Below, piece after piece: positions 8,491 through 16,153 of a stretch of 64,000 nucleotides of DNA. The DNA is from Pirellulales bacterium (GTDB lineage Bacteria > Planctomycetota > Planctomycetia > Pirellulales > DATAWG01): the NCBI GenBank assembly GCA_035939775.1, contig DASZFO010000159.1, positions 47,926-111,925 on the forward strand, written 5' to 3'. The position numbers and the translations under genes were made by a program. The notes beneath the pieces are model-generated. The model ran no database searches. It was given only the letters and a program-made list of their open reading frames with translations, and had not been told where the DNA came from. Within the stretch, counting starts at the first letter, position 1. Every line of letters starts with the position of its first letter.

Positions 8491-8949
8491 ATGGACTCGA
8501 ATTTTGCCATGAAATCGAACGAATACGGCCGCGATGGAGGATGTGGCCCGGCAAATCGAACGTTGCGGGTCTTATTTGTCGAGGACACTCCGGCCGGTCA
8601 GTTGGTAGGGCTGAGGCTCTTTCAAGCCCAGGGGTATCGAGTCTTTTTGGCGGCCAACGGGCGCGAAGCCGTCGAAATCTTTGATCGCGAGCCGGTCGAT
8701 CTGGTCGTCATGGACCTTCACATGCCGGTCATGGACGGCTGGCAGGCCGTCCGCGAGATCCGTCGCCGCGAGAGCGAACGCCCAGTCCCCATCGTGGCGG
8801 TTAGCGCGTATTCGAACCCGACCGATCCGGAATGGTTCCACGCGGCCGGCATCAATGCCTTTGTCGCCAAACCCATCGACAAAGCGCGGCTCCTGCAGAC
8901 GATCGCGCAACTTTGCTGGAAAGAAGAATCGCCCCGCGCGTCGGAATAG
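8491..8949 (+). CDS. Single-domain response regulator (receiver)
   Basis: 152 residues consisting of a poorly conserved 24-residue N-terminus and one CheY-like receiver. The signature includes LFVEDTP, phosphorylatable Asp75 in LVVMDLHMPVMDGW, Ser in VAVSAYS and the conserved Lys in FVAKPIDK. No output domain follows. Such proteins relay phosphate or bind partner kinases and motors. It is close behind the DUF883-like gene and convergent with the sigma54 activator. The start could instead be an ATG six codons later; neither has a strong ribosome site. Confidence 0.88.
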   Translation: MDSNFAMKSNEYGRDGGCGPANRTLRVLFVEDTPAGQLVGLRLFQAQGYRVFLAANGREAVEIFDREPVDLVVMDLHMPVMDGWQAVREIRRRESERPVPIVAVSAYSNPTDPEWFHAAGINAFVAKPIDKARLLQTIAQLCWKEESPRASE

Positions 8950-8958
8950 GCCGGATCG

Positions 8959-10443
8959 TCAACCCACGGGTTCGAGAGATCGCGGCAGCTTGGCCGGCTG
9001 CTGATCGGCGAGGTTGACCACCTGATCGATGCGAATGCCTAGAGTGCGAATCTTGTTGCGCAAGCTGCCCCGTGTAATACCCAGTATCTTGGCGGCCGTC
9101 GATTGATTGGCCCCCGTATGTCGCAGGACGCGGGTGAGCACGATCCGCTCGACGTATGCCGACACTTCGGCATACAGGTCGGTCGATCGGGCCTGCATCC
9201 TCTCGTCGACGAAATCCTCGAGGGCCGCGATTTCCCCCGGTCGCGATTCCATCTCGCCATTGGTTTCCCCGGCGGCCGATCGCACCGCGGGTGGCAAGAA
9301 CCCCGGTAGAAGCACCGATCCAATCGCCTGAAGCAGCGCCTGCTTAAGCACGCTTTGAAACTCCCGCACATTGCCCGGCCAACGATAGCGCATCATCATT
9401 TCCAGGGCTTCAGGCGATACCTCGCAAACGTCCTTTCCAAGTTCGCGGCTGAAGCGGTGCAGAAAATGCTCCAACAGCACGGCGACGTCCTCGGTTCGCC
9501 CGCGGAGCGGCGGCAGTTTGATGCTGAAGCCGTTCAAACGGTAATAGAGATCGGGACGAAACTCACCTTTGCCGACCAACTCTTCCAGGTCCCGATTGGT
9601 GGCGGCGATGATCCGCACGTCGGTTTCAATCGTTTCATTGCCTCCCACCCGCTCGAACCGTTGCTCCTGCAGCACGCGCAGCACCTTGCTCTGCACGAGC
9701 GGGGTCATATCCCCGACTTCATCGAGAAACAGCGTTCCGCCGGAGCACTGCTCGAACTTCCCGATCCGCTTCGAATCGGCGCCGGTGAACGAGCCCTTTT
9801 CGTGACCGAACAATTCACTTTCCAACAGCGCTTCGGGAATCGCCGCGCAATTGACGGCCAGAAACCGTCCTGCCGATCGGGGGCTGTGCTGATAGATGGC
9901 CCGAGCGACTAATTCCTTTCCCGTGCCGCTTTCGCCATGAATCAACACCGTGACGTTTTGCGGCGCGACGCGGCCAATCGCCTTATACACCTCTTGCATC
10001 GCGGGGCAGCGGCCGATCAGGGCATCGCCGAGCTCGTCGGACTCGGATTCCTCGGCCATCGATACCGGCACGTGCATGAACCGGCGAATCTCGAACGCAC
10101 GAGCGACCAACTCGCGCACTTTGGGAAAATCCAGCGGCTTCAGCAGATAGTCGAAGGCCCCCAGCTTCATCGCTTCGATCGCTGTGTCGCTCGCCCCGCC
10201 GGCCGTGATGAAAATCACCGGAATTTTCGGATCGAGTTGGTGCAGCTTCTCGAACATCGTCAGCCCAGACATGTCGGGCAGCACGATATCGAGAATCACC
10301 GTGTCGGGCCGATGCCGCTTGACCATTTCCAGCCCTTCCGCGCCCAACTCGGCCGTGAAGACCGTTGTGTCGGTGTCTTGAAAGACGCGGCGGAAAATCT
10401 GCAAGACCATCGCATCGTCGTCAATGACCAAGAGGGAAGGCAT
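8959..10443 (-). CDS. Sigma54-dependent response regulator (NtrC family)
   Basis: Enhancer-binding activator of RpoN promoters. The receiver domain has IDDDA, Asp52 in VILDIVLPDMSG and Lys in YLLKPLDF. The AAA+ domain has Walker A GESGTGKE, the loop EKGSFTGADSKRIGKFEQ, Walker B GGTLFLDEVGDM and an arginine-finger region. A Fis-type helix-turn-helix (TGANQSTAAKILGITRGSLR) ends the protein. The sigma54-contact loop reads GSFTGA rather than the commoner GAFTGA. AAGGAG lies just before the chosen ATG, and the longer frame upstream is rejected. The only candidate RpoN promoter I found nearby is the one upstream of the DUF883-like gene. Confidence 0.95.
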   Translation of the reverse strand: MPSLLVIDDDAMVLQIFRRVFQDTDTTVFTAELGAEGLEMVKRHRPDTVILDIVLPDMSGLTMFEKLHQLDPKIPVIFITAGGASDTAIEAMKLGAFDYLLKPLDFPKVRELVARAFEIRRFMHVPVSMAEESESDELGDALIGRCPAMQEVYKAIGRVAPQNVTVLIHGESGTGKELVARAIYQHSPRSAGRFLAVNCAAIPEALLESELFGHEKGSFTGADSKRIGKFEQCSGGTLFLDEVGDMTPLVQSKVLRVLQEQRFERVGGNETIETDVRIIAATNRDLEELVGKGEFRPDLYYRLNGFSIKLPPLRGRTEDVAVLLEHFLHRFSRELGKDVCEVSPEALEMMMRYRWPGNVREFQSVLKQALLQAIGSVLLPGFLPPAVRSAAGETNGEMESRPGEIAALEDFVDERMQARSTDLYAEVSAYVERIVLTRVLRHTGANQSTAAKILGITRGSLRNKIRTLGIRIDQVVNLADQQPAKLPRSLEPVG

Positions 10444-10941
10444 GGAAGGCTCCTTCATAGAAATCCGTGGCCCCAATTCTCATTGCCTTGCGGCGCGACT
10501 CGAACTCAATGATATACGGCGGAAACCACCAACGACTCGCCAGATTTGACCAAAGCGCCTTGCTCAACCAGGCTTTAGGCCTCCGCCGGGACGACGTGGA
10601 CAGCCATGGCGACCGGCGATCGGGGCCAAAAAAAACACCCCTTCGCGAACTATGGCGAAAGGGTGCGGAAGCGTGCTGGACCTCTACCCATATCTAATTT
10701 AGAGAATCCTCAACGGGTTGTCAAACATTTGAGCCTCTGATGCCGAGAAATCGCTCCTTACCGGCGGCCAGAGTGTTTCCACCATCAAAGCCGACAGCAC
10801 GCGAATTCAGTCCAGTCACATCGCTGTCGATCCCGAAAGTCTTGCGGAGTTCGGCTACATTCTCACGCCCCTTGCAGGCGCAAGCCGCTGGCCGACGCCG
10901 AAGCAAGCTGATCAGCGATTCACGCGCCCTTGGCTGACTGG
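10444..10941. other. Intergenic stretch with an orphan terminator
   Basis: About 500 bases without a gene I can support. A 61-codon minus-strand frame (10721-10906) and a plus-strand one lack ribosome sites and recognisable families. A strong minus-strand terminator near 10628-10665 is the clearest signal. It sits almost 280 bases beyond the end of the metallophosphoesterase gene, so a small RNA or long 3' UTR may lie here. Confidence 0.5.
10628..10665 (-). terminator. Rho-independent terminator, minus strand
   Basis: An 11-position stem (CACCCCTTCGC with GCGAAAGGGTG, one mismatch) around an 8-base loop, followed on the minus strand by eight T residues. It would end transcripts coming from the metallophosphoesterase gene or from a small transcript between 10670 and 10940. 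Confidence 0.8.
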
Positions 10942-11931
10942 CTAGCCGTTCTCAACCAAGGTCGCGTCCGCGATGGCGAGAGATCGTCGCCCTTGCACAT
11001 AGCTCACACGCGTAACGCCGAGCATCCGCTTCAGCTTGTCGGCCGCAACGTCTTTGATCGGGCCGGGAGATTCCGCCTTGCCCGGTTCCGGTTGCGGAAA
11101 GGCGGTGGAGCGGGCTGAATGGAAGGTGATGTTGCCTTCGACCTTTTGCAGAATTTGATGGATGTGGCCGTTGAGGACGGTGACCGAGCCGAAACGCTTG
11201 AGGAGTGCGAGCGCCTGGGCGCTGTCCTCGGTGCCCCAGCCCCATTTCGGATAGACGGTCCAGAGCGGCACGTGCGCGAATACGACGATCGGCGTGCTGT
11301 CGGCCAACCCGGCCAAATCCTGCTTGAGCCAATCAATTTGGTCGGCGCCAAGCACGCCCAGCCCGCCAGCCTTGAGGTTCATCACGTTGACGAGACCAGC
11401 GAAATGCACTCCCCGGTAATCGAAGCTAAGCCAACCGTTGCCGCGAGTTCCCTTGCCGTAGCGCTCGAGATAGAGCTTGGCATCGTCGGTGAACACGTCG
11501 TGCTCACCCGGAACGTAAAACGCTCCGCCCACCTTCGCACGGCTGACAATTTGGGCGCAGGTATCGAATTCGGCCGGTTTGGCCAGATGGGTAAGGTCGC
11601 CTGTGTGCAGGAGCAGGGCGGGGGGTTCAGCGGCCGAGTTGATTTGCGCGACGGCGCGATCGAGCGTTCCGGCGACATCCTGGTTTGGCGCCTTCTTGAA
11701 TCCGATATGGCTGTCGCTGATCTGCACGAATGTGAAATCGGCCTGCCCCGCCCCGCGGGGCTCATCGCCGAAGACGCGCGATGACAGCACGCCGCCGCTC
11801 ACGCTCCAAATCAATCCCGTGCCGGCCCAAGCCATGCATTCGAGAAACCCGCGGCGATCGACACCGTCGTCCGATTGATTCACGGAAGTTGGAGAGGCTT
11901 CGCTACGATCGATATTGGAGCGGCAAGTCAT
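10942..11931 (-). CDS. TAT-exported calcineurin-like metallophosphoesterase
   Basis: Predicted extracytoplasmic phosphoesterase. The N-terminus contains a twin-arginine signal (DRRGFLECMAWAGTGLIW). The dinuclear metal motifs follow in order: QISDSHIG, LHTGDLTH, VPGEHDVF, FAHVPLW and LNGHIHQ. The third is usually GNHD/E; here Glu replaces Asn, a variant I recall in TAT-type members of this group. The substrate cannot be deduced. It is 329 residues, a normal length. The gene is divergent from the ECF sigma gene across a palindromic repeat. Confidence 0.88.
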   Translation of the reverse strand: MTCRSNIDRSEASPTSVNQSDDGVDRRGFLECMAWAGTGLIWSVSGGVLSSRVFGDEPRGAGQADFTFVQISDSHIGFKKAPNQDVAGTLDRAVAQINSAAEPPALLLHTGDLTHLAKPAEFDTCAQIVSRAKVGGAFYVPGEHDVFTDDAKLYLERYGKGTRGNGWLSFDYRGVHFAGLVNVMNLKAGGLGVLGADQIDWLKQDLAGLADSTPIVVFAHVPLWTVYPKWGWGTEDSAQALALLKRFGSVTVLNGHIHQILQKVEGNITFHSARSTAFPQPEPGKAESPGPIKDVAADKLKRMLGVTRVSYVQGRRSLAIADATLVENG

Positions 11932-12232
11932 GGATTTACCTTCGGTTTGGATGAGTGGTGGATTTGCAATTGACCAACAACGATTTACTGCAAGCTTTGT
12001 TTAACCCGGAGCCAACGTCGGCGGCGGGCCGTTCGCGAGATTCCGCTCTCGCCGTTGGCTCCGGTTTAAACAAACGTAACTACGTAACAACCGGGAACCG
12101 TGGCTTTCTGCCGATCTGGACCGGCGCCGCGCCGCAAAAATTCCCGCCCAGGTGAAACTTTTTCGCCGCGGGAATAAAATGGGATAGGTGGCGGTCTGTT
12201 TGTTGGGAGTCCTGCGGCTGTGGAGAATCCGT
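11932..12232. other. Divergent intergenic region holding a palindromic repeat
   Basis: About 300 bases between the metallophosphoesterase and ECF sigma genes. It contains repeat family E (11998-12074). I see no further gene. A GTG at 12188 in frame with the sigma gene is possible as a longer start but has no ribosome site. Confidence 0.6.
11998..12074. repeat. Palindromic repeat, family E (copy 1)
   Basis: Inverted arms TTTAACCCGGAGCCAACG and CGTTGGCTCCGGTTTAAAC enclose a GC-rich centre that can pair further (GGCGGCGGGCC and GCCG). A related element with GGAGCC/GGCTCC arms lies at 47055-47120. Confidence 0.75.
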
Positions 12233-12775
12233 TTGCCTGTTGATGACGCCGATCTGCAATTCGAGATGAAGGTGCTCCCGCACCTCGACGCCGCATACAA
12301 TTTGTCGCGCTGGTTGACGCGCAACGACCATGATGCGGAGGACGTCGTGCAAGAGGCGTGTCTCCGCGCGATTCGGTTCATTGCGACGCATCGCGGCGAG
12401 AACAGCCGCGGCTGGCTGCTGGCGATCGTGCGAAACACTTGTTGCACATGGCTGCAAAAGAATCGGCCGAGCGAATTGAACCGTACCCTGCCGGTAGACC
12501 AGACGAACGAACCGCCGAGCGGCGAGTTGGACCCGCCGGCGATGGCAATCCGAAAGGCTGATCGGGAAATGGTCCAACGGGCGGTCGAGGAATTGCCGAT
12601 CGAGTACCGCGAGGTGATCGTGCTCCGCGAATTGGATGGAATGTCGTACAAAGAAGTGGCCGAGATCGTCGGCGTGCCGTTGGGGACCGTCATGTCGCGG
12701 CTCTCCCGGGCGCGAAAGCGGTTGGAACAATCGCTCGGCCAACGTTTGGAGAAAGAGGCTGACCGTGGAATGTGA
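12233..12775 (+). CDS. ECF-type RNA polymerase sigma factor
   Basis: Alternative sigma factor of 180 residues. Region 2 reads LPHLDAAYNLSRWLTRNDHD with AEDVVQEACLRAIRF. Region 4 reads VEELPIEYREVIVLRELDG, SYKEVAEIVGVPLGTVMSRL and SRARKRL. I chose a TTG start with GGAG seven bases upstream, because family members begin shortly before this region. A GTG 45 bases upstream would add an unlikely leader. The gene overlaps the next by 11 bases. Its product is probably held by the membrane anti-sigma encoded there; the target regulon is not visible. Confidence 0.92.
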   Translation: MPVDDADLQFEMKVLPHLDAAYNLSRWLTRNDHDAEDVVQEACLRAIRFIATHRGENSRGWLLAIVRNTCCTWLQKNRPSELNRTLPVDQTNEPPSGELDPPAMAIRKADREMVQRAVEELPIEYREVIVLRELDGMSYKEVAEIVGVPLGTVMSRLSRARKRLEQSLGQRLEKEADRGM

Positions 12776-13577
12776 AGAAACCCGCAACCTGATCCATGCC
12801 TATCTCGACGGCGAATTAGACCTCGTGCACTCGCTGGAGATCGATCGGCATTTGGAGAGTTGCCAGGCCTGCGCCGACTTGGCCCAGCGGACCGAAGCGG
12901 TGCGGACCGCTGTCCAAAGCCACGCGCCGCGGTTCGCCGCGCCTGCGGAACTCATCGAGCGGCTCCGCGATTTGTCGAGTGATGCGCCGAGCCCAGTACG
13001 CGTCGAGCGTCGCGCGCGCCCATATCGCTGGGAGGCGCTCGCGTCGGCAGCCGTCGTGATTGCGGTGATGGCCGTGGGCTGGAGTCTGATGCATGCCGCC
13101 CCGGGTGAGTCCGCCACGGACCGCATGGCGATGGAGCTTTACTCCAACCACATTCGCTCGCTGATGCCGGAGGGGGAGCATTTAATGGACGTGGCCTCGA
13201 CCGATAAGCACACGGTCAAGCCTTGGTTCGCCGGGAAGATCGATTTCTCGCCGCGAGTCGAGGATTTGAAGGAAGAAGGATTTCCGTTGACTGGGGGCCG
13301 TTTGGATTTGCTCGACGGCCGGCCCGTCGCGGCGTTGGTCTACAAGCATGGCCCGGAGGCGAGTCCGCACATCATCAATCTCTTCATTCAGCCGCTGGCC
13401 GACGTTCCAGCGGCTGCCGATGAACCGAGAACCGATAGTTACCAGGGCTATCGGCTCATCTCGTGGCGCGACTCGGCGATGCGATACTGGGCTGTCTCCG
13501 ATCTGAATCGCGAGGAGCTGGACCAGTTCGTCGGCCTGCTAAAGCAGCGGGCTGCCGATGATAAGGCCGCAAGATAA
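12765..13577 (+). CDS. Membrane anti-sigma factor (zf-HC2 type)
   Basis: Partner of the ECF sigma factor encoded just upstream. The N-terminal anti-sigma domain has the zinc-binding pattern of zf-HC2 proteins: an early Cys (VECEETRNLIHAYLDGELD), then DRHLESCQACADL with His and two Cys. A transmembrane helix follows (about residues 90-110, SAAVVIAVMAVGWSLM), then a 160-residue extracytoplasmic domain without recognised family. The GTG start lies inside the 3' end of the sigma gene behind GGAGAAAGAGG, implying translational coupling. The external domain may sense a signal or bind a sensor protein. Confidence 0.88.
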   Translation: MECEETRNLIHAYLDGELDLVHSLEIDRHLESCQACADLAQRTEAVRTAVQSHAPRFAAPAELIERLRDLSSDAPSPVRVERRARPYRWEALASAAVVIAVMAVGWSLMHAAPGESATDRMAMELYSNHIRSLMPEGEHLMDVASTDKHTVKPWFAGKIDFSPRVEDLKEEGFPLTGGRLDLLDGRPVAALVYKHGPEASPHIINLFIQPLADVPAAADEPRTDSYQGYRLISWRDSAMRYWAVSDLNREELDQFVGLLKQRAADDKAAR

Positions 13578-13703
13578 CGATCATTTCGCCAGCGACGTTC
13601 GTAGGGATTGGGCAACTGCGCTCCGGCGTGCTACTATGGCAAGAGTGCCTTCCGAGCGCCCACGATTGCCCCTGGAGCCGCGACTTGCGGTTGTAATCCA
13701 CCC

Positions 13704-15377
13704 ATGCACGTTCGTTCCGCGTTGATCGCCGTCATCGGCCTGTCGATCGTGACCGGCTGTGCAAAGCCCGACCCGCTTGAAGAGGCTGCCACCAACTATA
13801 AGCAAGGTTTGCTACGGTTGGAGCACCAGCATCCGGATCAATCGATCCAGTATTTTACGATCGCGATCCGCCTGAATCCCAACTTCGTCGCCGCCTACAA
13901 CGACCGCGGCCGCGCCCACCAGTATTTGAAGGACTACCCGGAAGCTACAGCCGATTTCAACCGCGCCATCGAACTCGACCCGCATCTTGCCGATGCCCAC
14001 TGCAATCGCGGTTTCAATCGACAAGCTGCCGGCGATTTGGACGGCGCGCTGGCGGACTATAACGCTGCCATCGCGACCGACGCCCGTCTGCCCGAGCCTT
14101 TCAATCGCCGCGGGCTGATCCATTATCAGCGCAAGGAATTGAAGGAAGCAGTCTCCGATTTCGACAACGCCATCGAATTGAAACCTGGCGAGGCAACTTT
14201 CTATTACAACCGCGGGCTGGCAAGACGCGACAACGGAGACAACAGCGGAGCGCTAAACGACTTCGGCAAAGCCATCGAGCTGGACGAAAAATTCGCCGCC
14301 GCTTACAACGCTCGCGGGATGATCCTCATGGAGCGCGACAAGGTCGCGGACGCCATCGTCGATTTCAACAAGGCCGTCGCCGCCGATCCGCAGTATGCCG
14401 AGGCATACGCCAATCGCGGCTCCGCCCGCAAGGCGGAAGGCGGCGACCCCAAGCGAGCAATGGAAGACTACGATAAGGCCATCTCCGTCGATCCACAATT
14501 CGCTCCCGCGTATTCGCGGCGTGGCGAGGCACGGCTCGCCGCCGGAGACCCGCGCGGCGCGGTGGTCGATTACAATAAGGCGATCAGTCTGAACGGCCAT
14601 CTGGCGGAGGCGCACAACGGCCGCGGGTTGGCGCTGCTGGCGACAAAGGACTTCGCCGCCGCGATCAGCAGTTTCGATAAGGCCGTGGAAATTGATCCGA
14701 ACTTTGTCGATGCCTATTCGAATCGCGCGCTGGCGAAGCATCTGACGGGCGATTTCACCGGCGCGATCGGGGATTATTCTCAGGCGATCGAGATCAACCC
14801 GAAATTGGCCAAGATCTATCACAATCGGGGAGTCGCCTATCGCACACGGGCCGACGAGCGGCACATGCAGGCGGAACATCGGCGGCCCAGCGATCCGCAA
14901 GGGGCCGAGGAAGAGGACAAGGCGGCCAAGGAGCAATTGAAGCTGGCCATTGCCGATTTCGACAAGGCGATCGAATTGGATCCTCACATTCCAGAAGTTT
15001 TCGATCACCGCGGATTGGCCCGCCGCGCGCTCGGCGATCTGGACGGCGCGATCAAGGACTTCGATCAGGTGATCGAGCTGCGGCCGGACGCTCCGACCGC
15101 CTACAACAATCGCGCTTTGACGCGAGAAGACAAGGGAGATCTGCTCGGCGCGCTGGCCGATTTGAACCACTCGATCGAAATCAATCGCAACGAAGCGGCA
15201 GCTTATGCCAATCGCGGCTTGATCCGCTTGCAGTTAATGCAAGGAGTCGAAGCGCAACAGGATTTCGAGGCCTGCCTGCAATTGCAGCCCTCGCTCAAGC
15301 CGAAATTGGACTTTCTCATTGACAGGGTGAAAAAAGTCCAAGACCGAGCGAAATCGTCGGCGGCCGACGCGAAATGA
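13704..15377 (+). CDS. TPR-repeat lipoprotein
   Basis: 557 residues. A lipoprotein signal peptide (MHVRSALIAVIGLSIVTGC, lipobox Cys at residue 19) precedes about 13 tandem TPR units with the recurrent pattern 'A.adfnkAIeldP..aeay.nRG.a' (for example DFNRAIELDPHLADAHCNRG). One unit carries a charged insert (ERHMQAEHRRPSDPQGAEEE, about residues 390-410). TPR solenoids bind peptides and assemble complexes, here presumably at the membrane on the periplasmic side. The partner is unknown. It follows the anti-sigma gene by 126 bases and is convergent with the cold-shock gene. Confidence 0.9.
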   Translation: MHVRSALIAVIGLSIVTGCAKPDPLEEAATNYKQGLLRLEHQHPDQSIQYFTIAIRLNPNFVAAYNDRGRAHQYLKDYPEATADFNRAIELDPHLADAHCNRGFNRQAAGDLDGALADYNAAIATDARLPEPFNRRGLIHYQRKELKEAVSDFDNAIELKPGEATFYYNRGLARRDNGDNSGALNDFGKAIELDEKFAAAYNARGMILMERDKVADAIVDFNKAVAADPQYAEAYANRGSARKAEGGDPKRAMEDYDKAISVDPQFAPAYSRRGEARLAAGDPRGAVVDYNKAISLNGHLAEAHNGRGLALLATKDFAAAISSFDKAVEIDPNFVDAYSNRALAKHLTGDFTGAIGDYSQAIEINPKLAKIYHNRGVAYRTRADERHMQAEHRRPSDPQGAEEEDKAAKEQLKLAIADFDKAIELDPHIPEVFDHRGLARRALGDLDGAIKDFDQVIELRPDAPTAYNNRALTREDKGDLLGALADLNHSIEINRNEAAAYANRGLIRLQLMQGVEAQQDFEACLQLQPSLKPKLDFLIDRVKKVQDRAKSSAADAK

Positions 15378-15422
15378 CCGCCGGTGAAAAGACAGACGCG
15401 CAGCTCGCCGGCGCAAAGACAA

Positions 15423-15446
15423 GGGGCGGAGAAGAATCTCCGCCCC
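15423..15446. terminator. Bidirectional hairpin between convergent genes
   Basis: A perfect 10-bp stem (GGGGCGGAGA with TCTCCGCCCC) closing an AGAA loop. On the minus strand it is followed by TTGTCTTTG, which suits termination of the cold-shock transcript. On the plus strand the following sequence is not T-rich. Confidence 0.75.
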
Positions 15447-15495
15447 CGATGGGTATGCTTGTTCGACCCGAGAGGCCGCTTGAGACCAAGCGGGT

Positions 15496-15708
15496 TCAGG
15501 CGGGGGCCACGGAAGCGGCACGCGGACCTTTTCCCTTCGGTCCCGAGCCTTGTTCCACGGAATACTCGACTTGCTGCCCTTCTTCCAGATTGTCGAACTG
15601 CTGGTCGGCCACCGCCGAATGATGGAAGAACACATCGCTCCCATCGCCGGTGGCAATAAAACCGAATCCCTTGTCGTGAACCAACTTCTTGATCGTACCT
15701 AACGCCAT
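15496..15708 (-). CDS. Cold-shock domain protein (CspA family)
   Basis: Small single-strand nucleic-acid-binding protein, an RNA chaperone. It has MALGTIKKLVHDKGFGFIA with RNP1 KGFGFI and DVFFHHS as RNP2. At 70 residues it is a typical single CSD, with a Gly/Lys/Pro-rich C-terminal end. GAGGAG precedes the ATG. Cold-shock genes often have long regulated leaders; the 445-base upstream gap would allow one, but I cannot show its structure. Confidence 0.95.
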   Translation of the reverse strand: MALGTIKKLVHDKGFGFIATGDGSDVFFHHSAVADQQFDNLEEGQQVEYSVEQGSGPKGKGPRAASVAPA

Positions 15709-16153
15709 ACTAGACGCTCCTCACGCACGCTGACTAAGTTTCCTCGAGACCGATGTGTGCGCGACCGATCCCGACCACCGCTCACGTGTCTGCCCGGAAG
15801 GAAGCCCGCCGCGCTCTTACACGTACGACGGCGTTGCCAGAGGCACTCCCTCCAGCGACACCGGCTGACCTACCGCCCCGGCACTCCCAACGGACCAAAC
15901 CATCCTTGGCCGGACGAGGCTGTCAGACCGCCGACGTTCAGCCGCTAAGGGTATGTAAACCGCCGGCCTGAATCAAGCGGTCTTTGGCCCCCGGAGCCCT
16001 GTTTTTCCAAGTTTCTTTGGGCCATTGTGCGAGAAGCGTTAGGATTCTCCGCAGAGGGGCGGACGCAGTGGAAGAGGCAACGAGGCCTGCCGCCTCGCCG
16101 AATCGTACTGCCTGCCCTAGAATTAGGCCACTCGTCCCTCCTCGGGCCGCTGA
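15709..16153. other. Divergent intergenic region upstream of the cold-shock gene
   Basis: About 445 bases between the divergent cold-shock and sulfatase-like genes. I see no gene. It presumably carries both promoters and the cold-shock 5' leader. A small inverted pair (GAGGCAACGAGG and CCTGCCGCCTC) lies near 16075-16098. No other signal is clear. Confidence 0.5.

Noticed and set aside
10721..10906. 61-codon minus-strand frame upstream of the orphan terminator
   Set aside because: No ribosome site and no recognisable domain. It could be part of a transcript but evidence for a protein is lacking.
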